NCBI RefSeq assembly: GCF_025758695.1
Contig: NZ_JANJQP010000004.1
Span: 1-64,000, forward strand
Source: Oenococcus kitaharae
GTDB taxonomy: Bacteria > Bacillota > Bacilli > Lactobacillales > Lactobacillaceae
Direction: 5' to 3'
DNA length: 64,000 bases
The notes under the pieces were generated by a model that was not told the DNA's origin, searched no databases, and saw nothing but the letters and a program-made list of their open reading frames with translations. Position numbers and translations under genes: made by a program. The first letter of the stretch is position 1; each line of letters begins with the position of its first letter. This document shows positions 35,288-43,878 of this stretch, piece by piece.

Positions 35288-35734
35288 ATGTCTGAAAAAC
35301 CAGTGGACAAGGTTTTTAACCGGATTCTGGTTGGTGTTGATGACTCAGCGGACGCTCAATTAGCTTTCCAGTATGCTGTACGAAGAGCTGCTAAGGACGG
35401 CGCTGTCTTGATCATTACATCGATTTTGGAAAACGATGAAATGAATGTGTACCAAGCTTTAACAAAGGATTATGTGCATGGCGAGCGTGATGAATTGGAA
35501 GAGCATCTTAAACAATATCGCGATATTGCTGTGGCAGGCGGCGTTAAAAAAGTGGAAATGATCGTTGATGAAGGCGATGCAGGTGAAACTATTGTCAAGA
35601 ACGTGATTCCAGCTGCCAATGCTGATCTGCTTGTTATCGGCTCTTTGTCAAAGAGGGGAATCAGCAAGTATTTTGGTTCTCAAGCTGCCTATATGGCTAA
35701 GTACTCACCGATTTCTGTGCTCATTATTCGATAA
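35288..35734 (+). CDS. Universal stress protein (UspA family)
   Basis: A 148-aa single Usp domain: N-terminal ILVGVDDSADAQLAF and C-terminal LLVIGSLSKRGISKYFGSQAAYMAKYSPISVLIIR, whose G-x2-G-x9-G(S) pattern is close to the ATP-binding type. Usp proteins are often found next to mntH in lactobacilli, and this one follows mntH by 105 nt with its own promoter and a terminator. AAGGATGATG precedes the ATG. Exact role unknown. Confidence 0.92.
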   Translation: MSEKPVDKVFNRILVGVDDSADAQLAFQYAVRRAAKDGAVLIITSILENDEMNVYQALTKDYVHGERDELEEHLKQYRDIAVAGGVKKVEMIVDEGDAGETIVKNVIPAANADLLVIGSLSKRGISKYFGSQAAYMAKYSPISVLIIR

Positions 35735-35757
35735 AAAACAAAAAATTTGAAAGCGCG

Positions 35758-35785
35758 AAAATGGATCTTTGAATCCGTTTTTTTA
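35758..35785 (+). terminator. Terminator after usp
   Basis: AAAATGGAT (35758-35766) pairs with ATCCGTTTT (35773-35781), including one G-U pair, followed by T residues. Confidence 0.7.
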
Positions 35786-35806
35786 TAAACTAGATGGGAC
35801 TTTAAC

Positions 35807-36487
35807 ATGAACTTAGCTGAAAAAATTAATGTTATTCGTGCGAGTGTCATGGGTGCTAATGATGGCATTATCTCAGTAGCAGGTATTGTGCTCGGTGTTT
35901 TCGCTGCGACCAGCGAACGTACCAACAGCAATTGGGCAATTTTAATCGCCGGTTTTGCCGGTACACTTGCCGGTATGATTTCAATGGCTGCCGGGGAATA
36001 TGTATCTGTGCATGGACAGCGTGATGCTGAAAATGCGGCTATTCAATTTGAGAGCGTTTTAAATAAAGAAAATATGGGTCAGCAGATCATGGCTGTCGAA
36101 CAAGATTTAGAGACTCAGCAAATTTCCCACGGTTTGGCTCACCAAGCTGCCTTGGAGATGATGCAAAATAAACCAATCGAAACGGCGGTTCGCGTTAAAC
36201 ACGGTTTTAGCATGGACAATCAGATTAGCCCTTATTATGCCGCTGCTGCCTCTTTTATTAGTTTTCCCTTGGGTGCTTGTTTGCCCATGGCGGCGATTCT
36301 GCTGGTTCCTAAAGTCATGAAGATTGCATCCACGTATACGGGTGTTTTAATTGCCCTTGTTTTGACCGGTTTTTTTGCAGCTAAAATCGGTAATGCCAAC
36401 GTCAAAAATGGTATTACTCGCAATGTTGTGGCTGGCCTCTTCACGATGACGGCAACGTATTTGATTGGAGGGCTATTCGGTAGATAA
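35807..36487 (+). CDS. VIT1/CCC1-family Fe/Mn transporter, copy 1
   Basis: A 226-aa membrane protein with five helices. Family hallmarks are VIRASVMGANDGIISVAGIVLGV at the start of helix 1, SMAAGEYVSVHGQRD after helix 2, and ISPYYAAAASFISFPLGA before helix 3. The cytoplasmic loop (about 75-145) corresponds to the metal-binding region. VIT proteins move Fe(II) or Mn(II) out of the cytoplasm. It is followed directly by a second family member (TAATG overlap). Next to mntH it suggests control of Mn or Fe levels. Confidence 0.9.
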   Translation: MNLAEKINVIRASVMGANDGIISVAGIVLGVFAATSERTNSNWAILIAGFAGTLAGMISMAAGEYVSVHGQRDAENAAIQFESVLNKENMGQQIMAVEQDLETQQISHGLAHQAALEMMQNKPIETAVRVKHGFSMDNQISPYYAAAASFISFPLGACLPMAAILLVPKVMKIASTYTGVLIALVLTGFFAAKIGNANVKNGITRNVVAGLFTMTATYLIGGLFGR

Positions 36488-37188
36488 TGTTCAACCTTGC
36501 AATTAAAAATAAAAACAAAAATCAACAAAGTCTCGAACAGAAAATGAATTCTGTCCGTGCTGGCGTTCTAGGATCCAACGATGGTATTTTGACGGTTGTT
36601 GGCGTCTTGTTTTCGACGGCTGCAGCTACAACTGATAATTTTATTATCTTGATAGCGGGATTTGCCGATCTGCTTGCCTGTGCGTTTTCAATGGCTGCCG
36701 GCGAATATGCCTCTGTGTCTGCACAAAGAGAAACAGAAAGGGCTGTTGTTGGCAGCGAGCAGAAGCGGATCAATACAGATAAGAATTATTCGCGCCGTAT
36801 TATCATAGCTGGCTATGTTAAAAGAGGTGTTAGCCAAATAACGGCCGAAAAGATCGCCAATGAGCTGATTGCCAAACACGAAATTGTCTCGGTTGTCTAT
36901 GAGAAATATACGCTTAAAATTGGTGAGTATGTTAATCCATGGGATGCAGCCATTAGTTCTTTGTTCAGTGCAGGCTTAGGCGGTATCTTTCCACTAGCGG
37001 CGATGTTCTTTTTGCCAGCCGGCGCGAAATTTGTTGGTACAATTTTGGCAACTACTTTAGCTGTCGCCATCACGGGTAGTTTGTCAGCTATTCTAGGAAA
37101 ATCGGATTTGAGAGCAGCTGTGGTCCGAAACGTGGTTATCGGATTAATTACAGTTGCCATCCATTATTACGTTGGTAAATTGTTTTGA
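36487..37188 (+). CDS. VIT1/CCC1-family Fe/Mn transporter, copy 2
   Basis: A 233-aa paralogue of the preceding gene with the same blocks: VRAGVLGSNDGILTVVGVLFS, SMAAGEYASVSAQRETE and VNPWDAAISSLFSAGLGGIFP. The two proteins are clearly diverged, so this is an old tandem duplication. They may form a heterodimer, since known VIT transporters are dimers. The ATG overlaps the stop of copy 1 by one base. A bidirectional terminator follows. Confidence 0.9.
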   Translation: MFNLAIKNKNKNQQSLEQKMNSVRAGVLGSNDGILTVVGVLFSTAAATTDNFIILIAGFADLLACAFSMAAGEYASVSAQRETERAVVGSEQKRINTDKNYSRRIIIAGYVKRGVSQITAEKIANELIAKHEIVSVVYEKYTLKIGEYVNPWDAAISSLFSAGLGGIFPLAAMFFLPAGAKFVGTILATTLAVAITGSLSAILGKSDLRAAVVRNVVIGLITVAIHYYVGKLF

Positions 37189-37200
37189 TGATAGTATTAA

Positions 37201-37232
37201 AAAAACAGTTCTCTATTGGGAACTGTTTTTTA
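37201..37232. terminator. Bidirectional terminator
   Basis: AAAAACAGTTC (37201-37211) pairs perfectly with GAACTGTTTTT (37220-37230). It separates the VIT genes from the convergent reductase gene. Confidence 0.85.
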
Positions 37233-37249
37233 TTCATTCAATATATGCT

Positions 37250-38923
37250 CTATGCTTGTTGTTGACATAAATCAATAATTTGATTCAAGGTCTGGCTGCC
37301 AAAAGTAACATCGCCTTCATTAATCATAAAAGCGGGCACACTCATGATTTTTTTGGATTTTCTAAAATCAGGAAAGAGCTGCAAATCAATCATTTCAGCC
37401 GTTATTTTGGGATTAAGAGCAGCGATTCTTTGACTGGCCGCCACGACATCGGGACAAAAATGACAAGTCAGAGACACACCTATTTGCAGATGCATAGCCG
37501 GTAACGCTTTAATTTGGTCAACTAGTTTTGTGTCAATACTTTGACCTGGTCCTGCCAAATTATAGATCGCTAGGACAATTGAATTCAATTCATGTCCAGT
37601 TGGAATCCCGCTAAAACGAATGCCACTGTCCTGTTTTTTGTTGTCCAATAAAATTAAAGCCGGTAAACGTTTATCAGCAGTAGCAGTGCTTGTCTCCTGT
37701 TGGACTGACAGGTGTGCTGGATCTAATGCACTTAATTCTTTTGTGAAACTCAGTAATTGCCTGCTCTTAGCTGAATCGTCTGTCAGTACCAACAGAGTTA
37801 CTTCTTGATTTAGGCGCGCAAACAGCGCTTTCAATTGTGCTTTGATTTCATCAGGGAACCAAGTCCCTGCATGAGCCGGTGCAAGCGGTGCTTTTTCTTC
37901 TTCAGAATCTAGGGTAGCTTGTTGTGTGATCGAACTGACGGGCCTCTGCTTTTTAGCCGCTTTGATTGGAATCCCCAGCTGTCTTTTTTGTTCAATGACA
38001 TAATTTTCAGCCGATGTGGCAGCTAAAGCACCATCGGCAGCCGCGGTAACAATCTGGCGAAGCGGCTTTGCCAAGAGGTCGCCAGCTGCAAAAACGCCTG
38101 GTAAATTAGTCTGCAGGCGCGCATTTGTCAATACATAACCGTCGGCATCGGTTTCTAAAACATCTTTGATCTGCTCGCTATTGGCTTTTGTACCGACAAA
38201 AACGAACACACCAAAAGTCTCATCACCATCAGTCAAGTGATAAGTGGTGCTTTGACCAGTTTTTCGATTGAACAATTCCGCTTCTTTTAAGAAGGTATCC
38301 CCGGATACTTTCCTTAAGACTGTATTGTATTGAATGTCAATTTTTGGATTGCCAATGGCACGCTGGGCCGTCAGGCTAGCACAGGTAAACTGCGACCCAC
38401 GCACTAATATTGTGACATGGCGGCCGAAACGACTGAGATAGTCAGCTTCTTCGGCCGCTGAATAGCCGCCGCCGACAACAAAGATTTGCAAACCGCTGAA
38501 TAATTCACCATCACAAGTTGAACAGTAAGCAACACCGTGGCCTCGGTACTTATCTTCGCCCTCAAAACCGGCTTTTTTGGGATTGGCACCAGTTGCAAAA
38601 ATAACGCTGCGGGCAAAATAATCTTGTTGACCGTGCAAAACCTTGATCTCTTGATTCAAGTCCATGCTTTGGATATCATCTTTGACGATTGGAACGCGAA
38701 ATTCATCGATCTGTTTTTGCATTAAACTGATTAATTTACTACCGTCAATGTCGGCCACAGCTGGATAATTCCAAACAGTTGAGGTAGTGGTGACTTGTCC
38801 GCCAACCTGGTCCTTTTCGATGACCATCGTATCCAGGGCGGCTCTGCCGGCATAAATGCCAGCCGTTAAACCCGCTGGGCCGGCACCAATAATGATCGTA
38901 TCGTAAATATGCTTTGGATTCAT
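37250..38923 (-). CDS. AhpF-like peroxiredoxin reductase with permuted domain order
   Basis: A 557-aa flavoprotein. Residues 1-about 310 are a thioredoxin-reductase core: FAD motif IIIGAGPAGLTAGIYAGRA (about 10-28), redox pair CSTC (Cys134, Cys137), NAD(P)H motif VVGGGYSAAEEA, and GVFAAGDLLAKPLRQ. Residues about 345-557 form a double thioredoxin-fold domain like the AhpF N-terminal domain, with LTCHFCPDVV (Cys487, Cys490) and VPAFMINEG. In AhpF this domain comes first; here it is at the C-terminus. The gene follows ahpC by 15 nt, so it surely reduces AhpC. Confidence 0.9.
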   Translation of the reverse strand: MNPKHIYDTIIIGAGPAGLTAGIYAGRAALDTMVIEKDQVGGQVTTTSTVWNYPAVADIDGSKLISLMQKQIDEFRVPIVKDDIQSMDLNQEIKVLHGQQDYFARSVIFATGANPKKAGFEGEDKYRGHGVAYCSTCDGELFSGLQIFVVGGGYSAAEEADYLSRFGRHVTILVRGSQFTCASLTAQRAIGNPKIDIQYNTVLRKVSGDTFLKEAELFNRKTGQSTTYHLTDGDETFGVFVFVGTKANSEQIKDVLETDADGYVLTNARLQTNLPGVFAAGDLLAKPLRQIVTAAADGALAATSAENYVIEQKRQLGIPIKAAKKQRPVSSITQQATLDSEEEKAPLAPAHAGTWFPDEIKAQLKALFARLNQEVTLLVLTDDSAKSRQLLSFTKELSALDPAHLSVQQETSTATADKRLPALILLDNKKQDSGIRFSGIPTGHELNSIVLAIYNLAGPGQSIDTKLVDQIKALPAMHLQIGVSLTCHFCPDVVAASQRIAALNPKITAEMIDLQLFPDFRKSKKIMSVPAFMINEGDVTFGSQTLNQIIDLCQQQA

Positions 38924-38938
38924 TACTGTTTGTCCTGT

Positions 38939-39502
38939 TTAAATCTTGCCAACCAAATCAAGGCTTGGTGTGATTGAATCTTCGCCAGGATGCCAGTTTG
39001 CCGGGCAGACTTTATCACCGTGTTCAGCAACGAACTGCGCAGCTTCTAGTGTCCTGAGAATTTCCGCTGCATTGCGGCCGATGCCCATGTCGTTGATTGT
39101 GTAAGACCTGATCTTGCCTGCAGGGTCAATAATGAAAACGCCGCGAAAAGCTTGGCCAGCATCTTCATCTAAGACTTCAAAGAAACGCGCTAATTTGCCA
39201 GCGGGATCAGCCAGCATCGGATACTGGACTTTTCCGATCGTATCGGTTGCCTCTGCCCAGGCTTTGTGGACAAATTCACTGTCTTCAGATACGGAATAGA
39301 TTTCTGCGTTGGCTTTTTTAAAGGCTTCATAATGATCTTGCAGATCTCCTAATTCTGTCGGGCAGACGAAAGAAAAATCAGCTGGGTAAAAGAAGAAGAT
39401 GGACCATTTGCCAAGAATGTTTTTCTTCGTTACCTCTTTAACCTTGCCTTGCTGATAGGCGTTGACCTTAAAATCGGCTATTTCATTATTAATAAAATTC
39501 AT
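38939..39502 (-). CDS. ahpC: Alkyl hydroperoxide reductase subunit C (2-Cys peroxiredoxin)
   Basis: Reduces H2O2 and organic peroxides. The 187-aa protein has the peroxidatic Cys47 in FSFVCPTELGD and the resolving Cys166 in KVCPANWHPG. Start at 39502 behind GAGGAG. It is transcribed with the AhpF-like reductase downstream. The leader (39583-39653) is the structured element also found at mntH, linking peroxide defence to metal uptake. Confidence 0.96.
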   Translation of the reverse strand: MNFINNEIADFKVNAYQQGKVKEVTKKNILGKWSIFFFYPADFSFVCPTELGDLQDHYEAFKKANAEIYSVSEDSEFVHKAWAEATDTIGKVQYPMLADPAGKLARFFEVLDEDAGQAFRGVFIIDPAGKIRSYTINDMGIGRNAAEILRTLEAAQFVAEHGDKVCPANWHPGEDSITPSLDLVGKI

Positions 39503-39582
39503 GTTCGGATCTCCTCTTAATGAAGTCCACAAAAACCGGCAGAAAAAATCGGTCGGGTTTTAAACAGACATCATAACTCAAA

Positions 39583-39663
39583 TTAACTATTCCTTATTTA
39601 TCAAAATCTGTCACTCCACTTGTGTGAATAGCTGATAAACAAGATCTAGCTAAATCGACTATA
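39583..39663 (-). ncRNA. Structured 5' leader of ahpC, second copy of the mntH element
   Basis: On the minus strand, TATAGT (39663-39658) sits in the same TTTTAGTGTATAGT context as at mntH. The transcript then forms a long stem: a 21-nt arm (39653-39633) with 39603-39583, mostly paired with several G-U pairs. The apical region has GCTA, a hairpin TTCAC/GTGGA with loop ACAA, and TGACAGAT. Against mntH, one C-G pair becomes U-G, and several outer pairs change on both sides, consistent with RNA selected for structure. The ahpC ATG lies about 80 nt downstream of the stem. Confidence 0.7.
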
Positions 39664-39698
39664 CACTAAAAAACATCACTCGGAGATGCTTTTGTCAT

Positions 39699-40991
39699 TT
39701 AATAAGTTTTCTTGTATTTAAGATATAAATCATTCACTTCTTTGTCGGCCAGCAGTTCTCTAGGGAAGAAGAAACGACGGTCAATCGATTCTTTGCCATT
39801 GATTGCTGCAACGAGCGGGCTTAGCTGAGACAGCTCGGCTTGTTCGCCATTAGGGTATACGAATTTAATACCTTCTTCACCTGTCTTTGGCGAGTAGCTT
39901 TCATAAGGAAGGTCAGTTGCATCGTTTTCGCCGGTATAATATTTTGGATCAAAACCTAGGGCCACAATTTTCTGTTTGATGTCGGCCAGCAGCGGTTTGG
40001 TTTGGGCGTTTAATACCATTGATTTAAGCGGCTTGCGGTCCAAGAATCTTTTAGCTAAGTCGGCCAGCACAGGATCGTCTGCATTCTGCCAAATATTGAA
40101 GGCTGTATTGAAAACAGAGTCATCCAACGCAATATAATCCTGGACATCGATCTTGTTTTTTAAGGAAAATATCGGCTTTAATAATTGGAAGAAAATCGGA
40201 TTATCGGGATTCTGGTCAAATAGTTCCTGTGCCCGCATCAGCAGATTTTCCAAAACGACTTCCATGCCGCGGGACACCGGATGGAAATAAACCTGCAGAT
40301 ACATTTGATAACGTGAAATGACATAGTCCTCAATTGAGTGAACGCCGGCAATGTCAAAGGCAAAGCCATCTTTGACAGGTCGGATCAAGCGCAGGATTCG
40401 TTCGATATCATAACGGCCATATTCAGCACCTGTGTAGTAAGCATCTCTCAGCAGGTAGTCCATCCGGTCAGCATCTAATTGCGAACTGATTAGCTGGACG
40501 ACGCGTTTATCAGGATAGGTTTTACCAATTACTGCAGCAACTTTTGCCGGAAAATCCTTGGACACACGCCGCAAAATGGCGTTCACTTCAGTAGAGGGAT
40601 CAGTAATAATTTTTTGAGTAAATTGCTCGTGTACCGTATTAAATAGGTGCTCAAATGTATGCGAGTATGCACCGTGGCCGACATCGTGCAGTAAGGCGGC
40701 TGCCTGTACTAGCAAATCATTTTGATGTTCCCACTTTTTTTCATTAAATAATTGTTTATTGTGATCCAGCGCGTCAATCATTCTGCGAGATATTTCATAA
40801 ACACCCAAAGAATGCTGGAAACGGGATTGTTCACCGCCATGAAAAACCAAATTGGCGACACCTAGGTGTTTGATGCGGCGAAGACGCTGCATTTCGTGTG
40901 AATTAATTAAATCGAGGATCACGGAATTATCAACGTGAATGAAACCAAGAATTGGGTCACGAAAGACTTTTTCAGATTTTAAACTAGTCAT
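39699..40991 (-). CDS. HD-domain phosphohydrolase, YwfO / dGTPase-like
   Basis: A 430-aa cytoplasmic protein. The N-terminal HD domain shows FQHSLGVYEISRRM, LLHDVGHGAYSHTFEH and SQLDADRMDYLLRDAYYTG, the metal-binding His/Asp set of dNTP triphosphohydrolase-like enzymes. Members act on dNTPs or related nucleotides in Firmicutes. No ribosome site; a TAAAAT ends 7 nt before the ATG. Divergent from the DUF1934 gene 47 nt away. Confidence 0.88.
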   Translation of the reverse strand: MTSLKSEKVFRDPILGFIHVDNSVILDLINSHEMQRLRRIKHLGVANLVFHGGEQSRFQHSLGVYEISRRMIDALDHNKQLFNEKKWEHQNDLLVQAAALLHDVGHGAYSHTFEHLFNTVHEQFTQKIITDPSTEVNAILRRVSKDFPAKVAAVIGKTYPDKRVVQLISSQLDADRMDYLLRDAYYTGAEYGRYDIERILRLIRPVKDGFAFDIAGVHSIEDYVISRYQMYLQVYFHPVSRGMEVVLENLLMRAQELFDQNPDNPIFFQLLKPIFSLKNKIDVQDYIALDDSVFNTAFNIWQNADDPVLADLAKRFLDRKPLKSMVLNAQTKPLLADIKQKIVALGFDPKYYTGENDATDLPYESYSPKTGEEGIKFVYPNGEQAELSQLSPLVAAINGKESIDRRFFFPRELLADKEVNDLYLKYKKTY

Positions 40992-41038
40992 TAATTAAAT
41001 TTTAGACTAATTGGTCAATAACTGTATAATTTTTAGTA

Positions 41039-41476
41039 ATGACAAAAGAATTTAAAACTCCGATTAATATAGAAATAACCTCAGATGTTGACCGGGCTGG
41101 TGATAAAGAAAACGTTCATCAGCAAGCCCAGGGTTCATTATTATTTAATGAAGACCATTCCTATACGATCCTTTATGATATGGCAGGAGACCTAGTTAGA
41201 TTGGAGATCGCTCCGGAAAAAACACGTACGGTCTATTTTGGCCATAATGGTAAAACGGTGATGGTTTACGACGAAATGATGGATCAGGCCAAATCTACCT
41301 ATATGAGTGATTATGGCGCGATGGATATGCTGGTCAAAACAGCAAGTGTGGATTTCGATCAGGTCGATGGGCAAGGTATGCTTCATATTAAGTATGAACT
41401 GTTCCAAAATGAGGCTTCTTTAGGAAAATTTGATTTAACCTTGCAATTTGTACCAACGGTTAGTACGATAGATTAG
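41039..41476 (+). CDS. DUF1934 (YwiB-like) beta-barrel protein
   Basis: A 145-aa soluble protein beginning KEFKTPINIEITSDVDR and rich in beta-strands, typical of the DUF1934/YwiB family found next to rpoE in Firmicutes. Function unknown; its calycin-like fold suggests small-ligand or lipid binding. TATAAT (41025-41030) ends 8 nt before the ATG and there is no Shine-Dalgarno, so the message is probably leaderless. rpoE follows 26 nt downstream. Confidence 0.82.
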   Translation: MTKEFKTPINIEITSDVDRAGDKENVHQQAQGSLLFNEDHSYTILYDMAGDLVRLEIAPEKTRTVYFGHNGKTVMVYDEMMDQAKSTYMSDYGAMDMLVKTASVDFDQVDGQGMLHIKYELFQNEASLGKFDLTLQFVPTVSTID

Positions 41477-41502
41477 CAGAATAGACAGGAAAAGGAATCT
41501 AA

Positions 41503-42081
41503 ATGGCAGTAAAAGACTATACAAATACACAAATCGCTGAGTTAAGCAACATTGAATTGGTTCGTGAACTGTTAAATGAAACACGCAAGCAGACCAAGTT
41601 TGTTGATATCCTAGCCGAATTGGAAAAGGTCCGCGGCAGCAAGTTAGATGATGAGACGATTGTTCAAATTTATACAGACTTGAACGCCGATGGCTCCTTT
41701 ATCAGCATGGGTGACAATGAGTGGGCTTTGCGTTCTTGGTTTGCTATTGACTCAATCAATGAATCGATCCATGAAGATTTGGATGAAGAAGACGAAAAGC
41801 CAAAGAAGAAGCGTGGCAAGAAGGCTGTTAGCGAAGACGATGTCGTTGATATTGACGATGATGAAGACGATGATGTTATCGATACCGAAGATGAAGACGA
41901 TAGTACTGACGATACCGAAGATGATAGCAGCGATGACAGCAAGGACGCTGATGATGACGATTCAGATAGTTCTGACAGTGATGATGGCGAATTACCGTTA
42001 AATACAGATGATAAGCCCTTAGACGTGATTAAAGATAATAATGATCTTGATGATTTAAGCGATGGTGATCAGGAAGTTTAA
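41503..42081 (+). CDS. rpoE: RNA polymerase delta subunit
   Basis: A 192-aa protein: N-terminal HARE-HTH domain (about 1-90, with [20 protein letters not shown] and [17 protein letters not shown]), then a Lys-rich linker (KPKKKRGKK) and a very acidic Asp/Glu/Ser tail (about 110-192). Delta binds core RNA polymerase, displaces nucleic acid and speeds recycling. Gene order rpoE-pyrG-murA is conserved in Firmicutes. AAAAGGAATC precedes the ATG. Confidence 0.95.
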   Translation: MAVKDYTNTQIAELSNIELVRELLNETRKQTKFVDILAELEKVRGSKLDDETIVQIYTDLNADGSFISMGDNEWALRSWFAIDSINESIHEDLDEEDEKPKKKRGKKAVSEDDVVDIDDDEDDDVIDTEDEDDSTDDTEDDSSDDSKDADDDDSDSSDSDDGELPLNTDDKPLDVIKDNNDLDDLSDGDQEV

Positions 42082-42116
42082 TCATTTTTGAAAGCTTTTA
42101 AGATTGAGCAAAGTGC

Positions 42117-42206
42117 TTGACGATTTGCCCGCATATCTGTAATGTAAATAAGGGCGCTCTAATAAATGAGCCAAGCTCCTAACCTAATAAGCTAGGAGCT
42201 TTTTTA
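42117..42206 (+). promoter_or_regulatory. pyrG promoter and CTP-responsive attenuator
   Basis: TTGACG (42117-42122), a 17-bp spacer and TAATGT (42140-42145) place the start at GGGC (42152-42155). A terminator follows: AAGCTCCTA (42173-42181) pairs with TAGGAGCTT (42193-42201), then T residues up to the pyrG ATG. In Bacillus and Lactococcus, pyrG transcripts start GGGC; low CTP causes repeated G addition, and the poly-G tail pairs with the pyrimidine-rich 5' arm to block termination. The same parts are present here. The terminator's 3' arm also contains the AGGAG ribosome site. Confidence 0.85.
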
Positions 42207-42210
42207 TTTT

Positions 42211-43839
42211 ATGGCAGAAGCAAAGCAAACAAAATATATTTTCGTAACCGGCGGTGTTGTATCGTCACTGGGGAAGGGGATTGTTGCAGCGAGCCTCGGC
42301 CGTTTGTTAAAATCTCGCGGGTTGACTGTAACTGTACAAAAGTTCGATCCATATTTGAATCCGGATCCTGGAACGATGTCTCCATACCAGCACGGTGAGA
42401 CTTTTGTGACTCAGGATGGTGTTGAGACCGATCTGGATTTAGGCCACTATGAGCGATTCATGGATATTAATACGAATAAATATTCGAATGTGACTTCCGG
42501 AAAAATTTATCAAGAAGTGATTGAGCGCGAGCGGACTGGTGATTATATGGGTCGGACTGTACAGGTCATCCCCCATGTCACAGATGCAATTAAAGACAAG
42601 ATTTTTCGCGGTGCCAAAGAATCCAACGCTGATGTTATTATTACGGAAATCGGCGGCACAATCGGTGACATCGAATCAATGGCTTTTATTGAAGCCATTC
42701 GTCAGATGAAAAAGGAAGTGGGTTCCGTTAACACCTTTTATATCCATGTTTCTCTGGTGCCTTTTTTGCGTGCTGCTGGTGAATTGAAAACTAAGCCGAC
42801 GCAACATTCGGTTCATGAATTGCGTGGTATGGGTATTCAGCCGGATATGATCGTTGTCAGATCGGAAATGGCCATTACGGATGCGATGAAGGAGAAATTA
42901 TCCGAATTCACGGATGTGCCGACAGAGGCCATTATTCAGTCGATTGATTCAGATGTTTTATATTCCGTGCCTTTAAATTTGGCAGCTCAGCATATGGATC
43001 AGGTCGTGCTGAATAAACTGCAGCTTGGTCATCAGCCGCAAGCCGATTTGACTCAATGGTCGGCGTTGGTGGACCGCATTCGTCATCTATCTAAAGAAAT
43101 TAAGATTGCCTTAGTCGGTAAATATACGGATTTGCCGGATGCCTATATTTCTGTGCATGAAGCGTTGAAACACGCGGGTTATGCTGTTGATGCCAAAATA
43201 AAATTGATCAGTATTAATTCAGAAACTGTCAATGATAGTAATGCCGCTGAACAGTTGAAAGAAATTGATGGCTTGATTGTGCCTGGTGGTTTTGGCCATC
43301 GCGGCACCGAGGGCATGATTTCGGCAATCAAATATGTCCGGGAACACAACATCCCTTTCCTCGGCGTTTGTCTTGGCATGCAGATGGCATCAGTGGAATT
43401 TGCGCGTGATGCAGTCGGTCTAAAGGGCGCTAATTCAACTGAGATGGATCCAGAGACAGCTTACCCGGTTGTCGGTTTGATGGATTCCCAGAAAAAAATT
43501 ACAAAAATTGGCGGTACGATGCGCCTTGGATCGTATACTGCTGTCTTGAAATCAGGAAGCAGAACAGCTGCCGCCTACGGCAATGTATTTGAAATTTCCG
43601 AACGTCATCGTCATCGTTACGAATTCAACAATCATTACCGTCAACAATTCGAAGCGGCCGGCATGGTCTTTTCCGGAACCTCGCCTGATAATTCACTCGT
43701 GGAAATCATTGAGTATCCTAAAAACGATTTCTTTATAGCAGCGCAGTATCATCCGGAATTTCTCAGCCGTCCAGAACGGCCTGAGGGTCTATATGCTGCC
43801 TTTATTCGTGCGGCCTTATCTTATGAGCATTGTCAGTGA
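42211..43839 (+). CDS. pyrG: CTP synthase
   Basis: Makes CTP from UTP, ATP and glutamine. The 542-aa protein has the synthetase domain (about 1-270, with [20 protein letters not shown] and the CTP-binding [12 protein letters not shown]) and a class I glutamine amidotransferase domain (about 295-542) with the nucleophile in FLGVCLGMQ and the His/Glu pair in [12 protein letters not shown]. The start ATG lies right after the attenuator T-run; its AGGAG is inside the hairpin. Confidence 0.97.
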   Translation: MAEAKQTKYIFVTGGVVSSLGKGIVAASLGRLLKSRGLTVTVQKFDPYLNPDPGTMSPYQHGETFVTQDGVETDLDLGHYERFMDINTNKYSNVTSGKIYQEVIERERTGDYMGRTVQVIPHVTDAIKDKIFRGAKESNADVIITEIGGTIGDIESMAFIEAIRQMKKEVGSVNTFYIHVSLVPFLRAAGELKTKPTQHSVHELRGMGIQPDMIVVRSEMAITDAMKEKLSEFTDVPTEAIIQSIDSDVLYSVPLNLAAQHMDQVVLNKLQLGHQPQADLTQWSALVDRIRHLSKEIKIALVGKYTDLPDAYISVHEALKHAGYAVDAKIKLISINSETVNDSNAAEQLKEIDGLIVPGGFGHRGTEGMISAIKYVREHNIPFLGVCLGMQMASVEFARDAVGLKGANSTEMDPETAYPVVGLMDSQKKITKIGGTMRLGSYTAVLKSGSRTAAAYGNVFEISERHRHRYEFNNHYRQQFEAAGMVFSGTSPDNSLVEIIEYPKNDFFIAAQYHPEFLSRPERPEGLYAAFIRAALSYEHCQ

Positions 43840-43878
43840 GCCTGAAATCTATTAAAAATTAAGCTAAAATTAAAGTTA

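Noticed and set aside
41670-41942. Antisense Ser-rich open frame opposite rpoE
   Set aside because: It is the mirror of the GAT/GAC/GAA-rich acidic tail of rpoE; no ribosome site.
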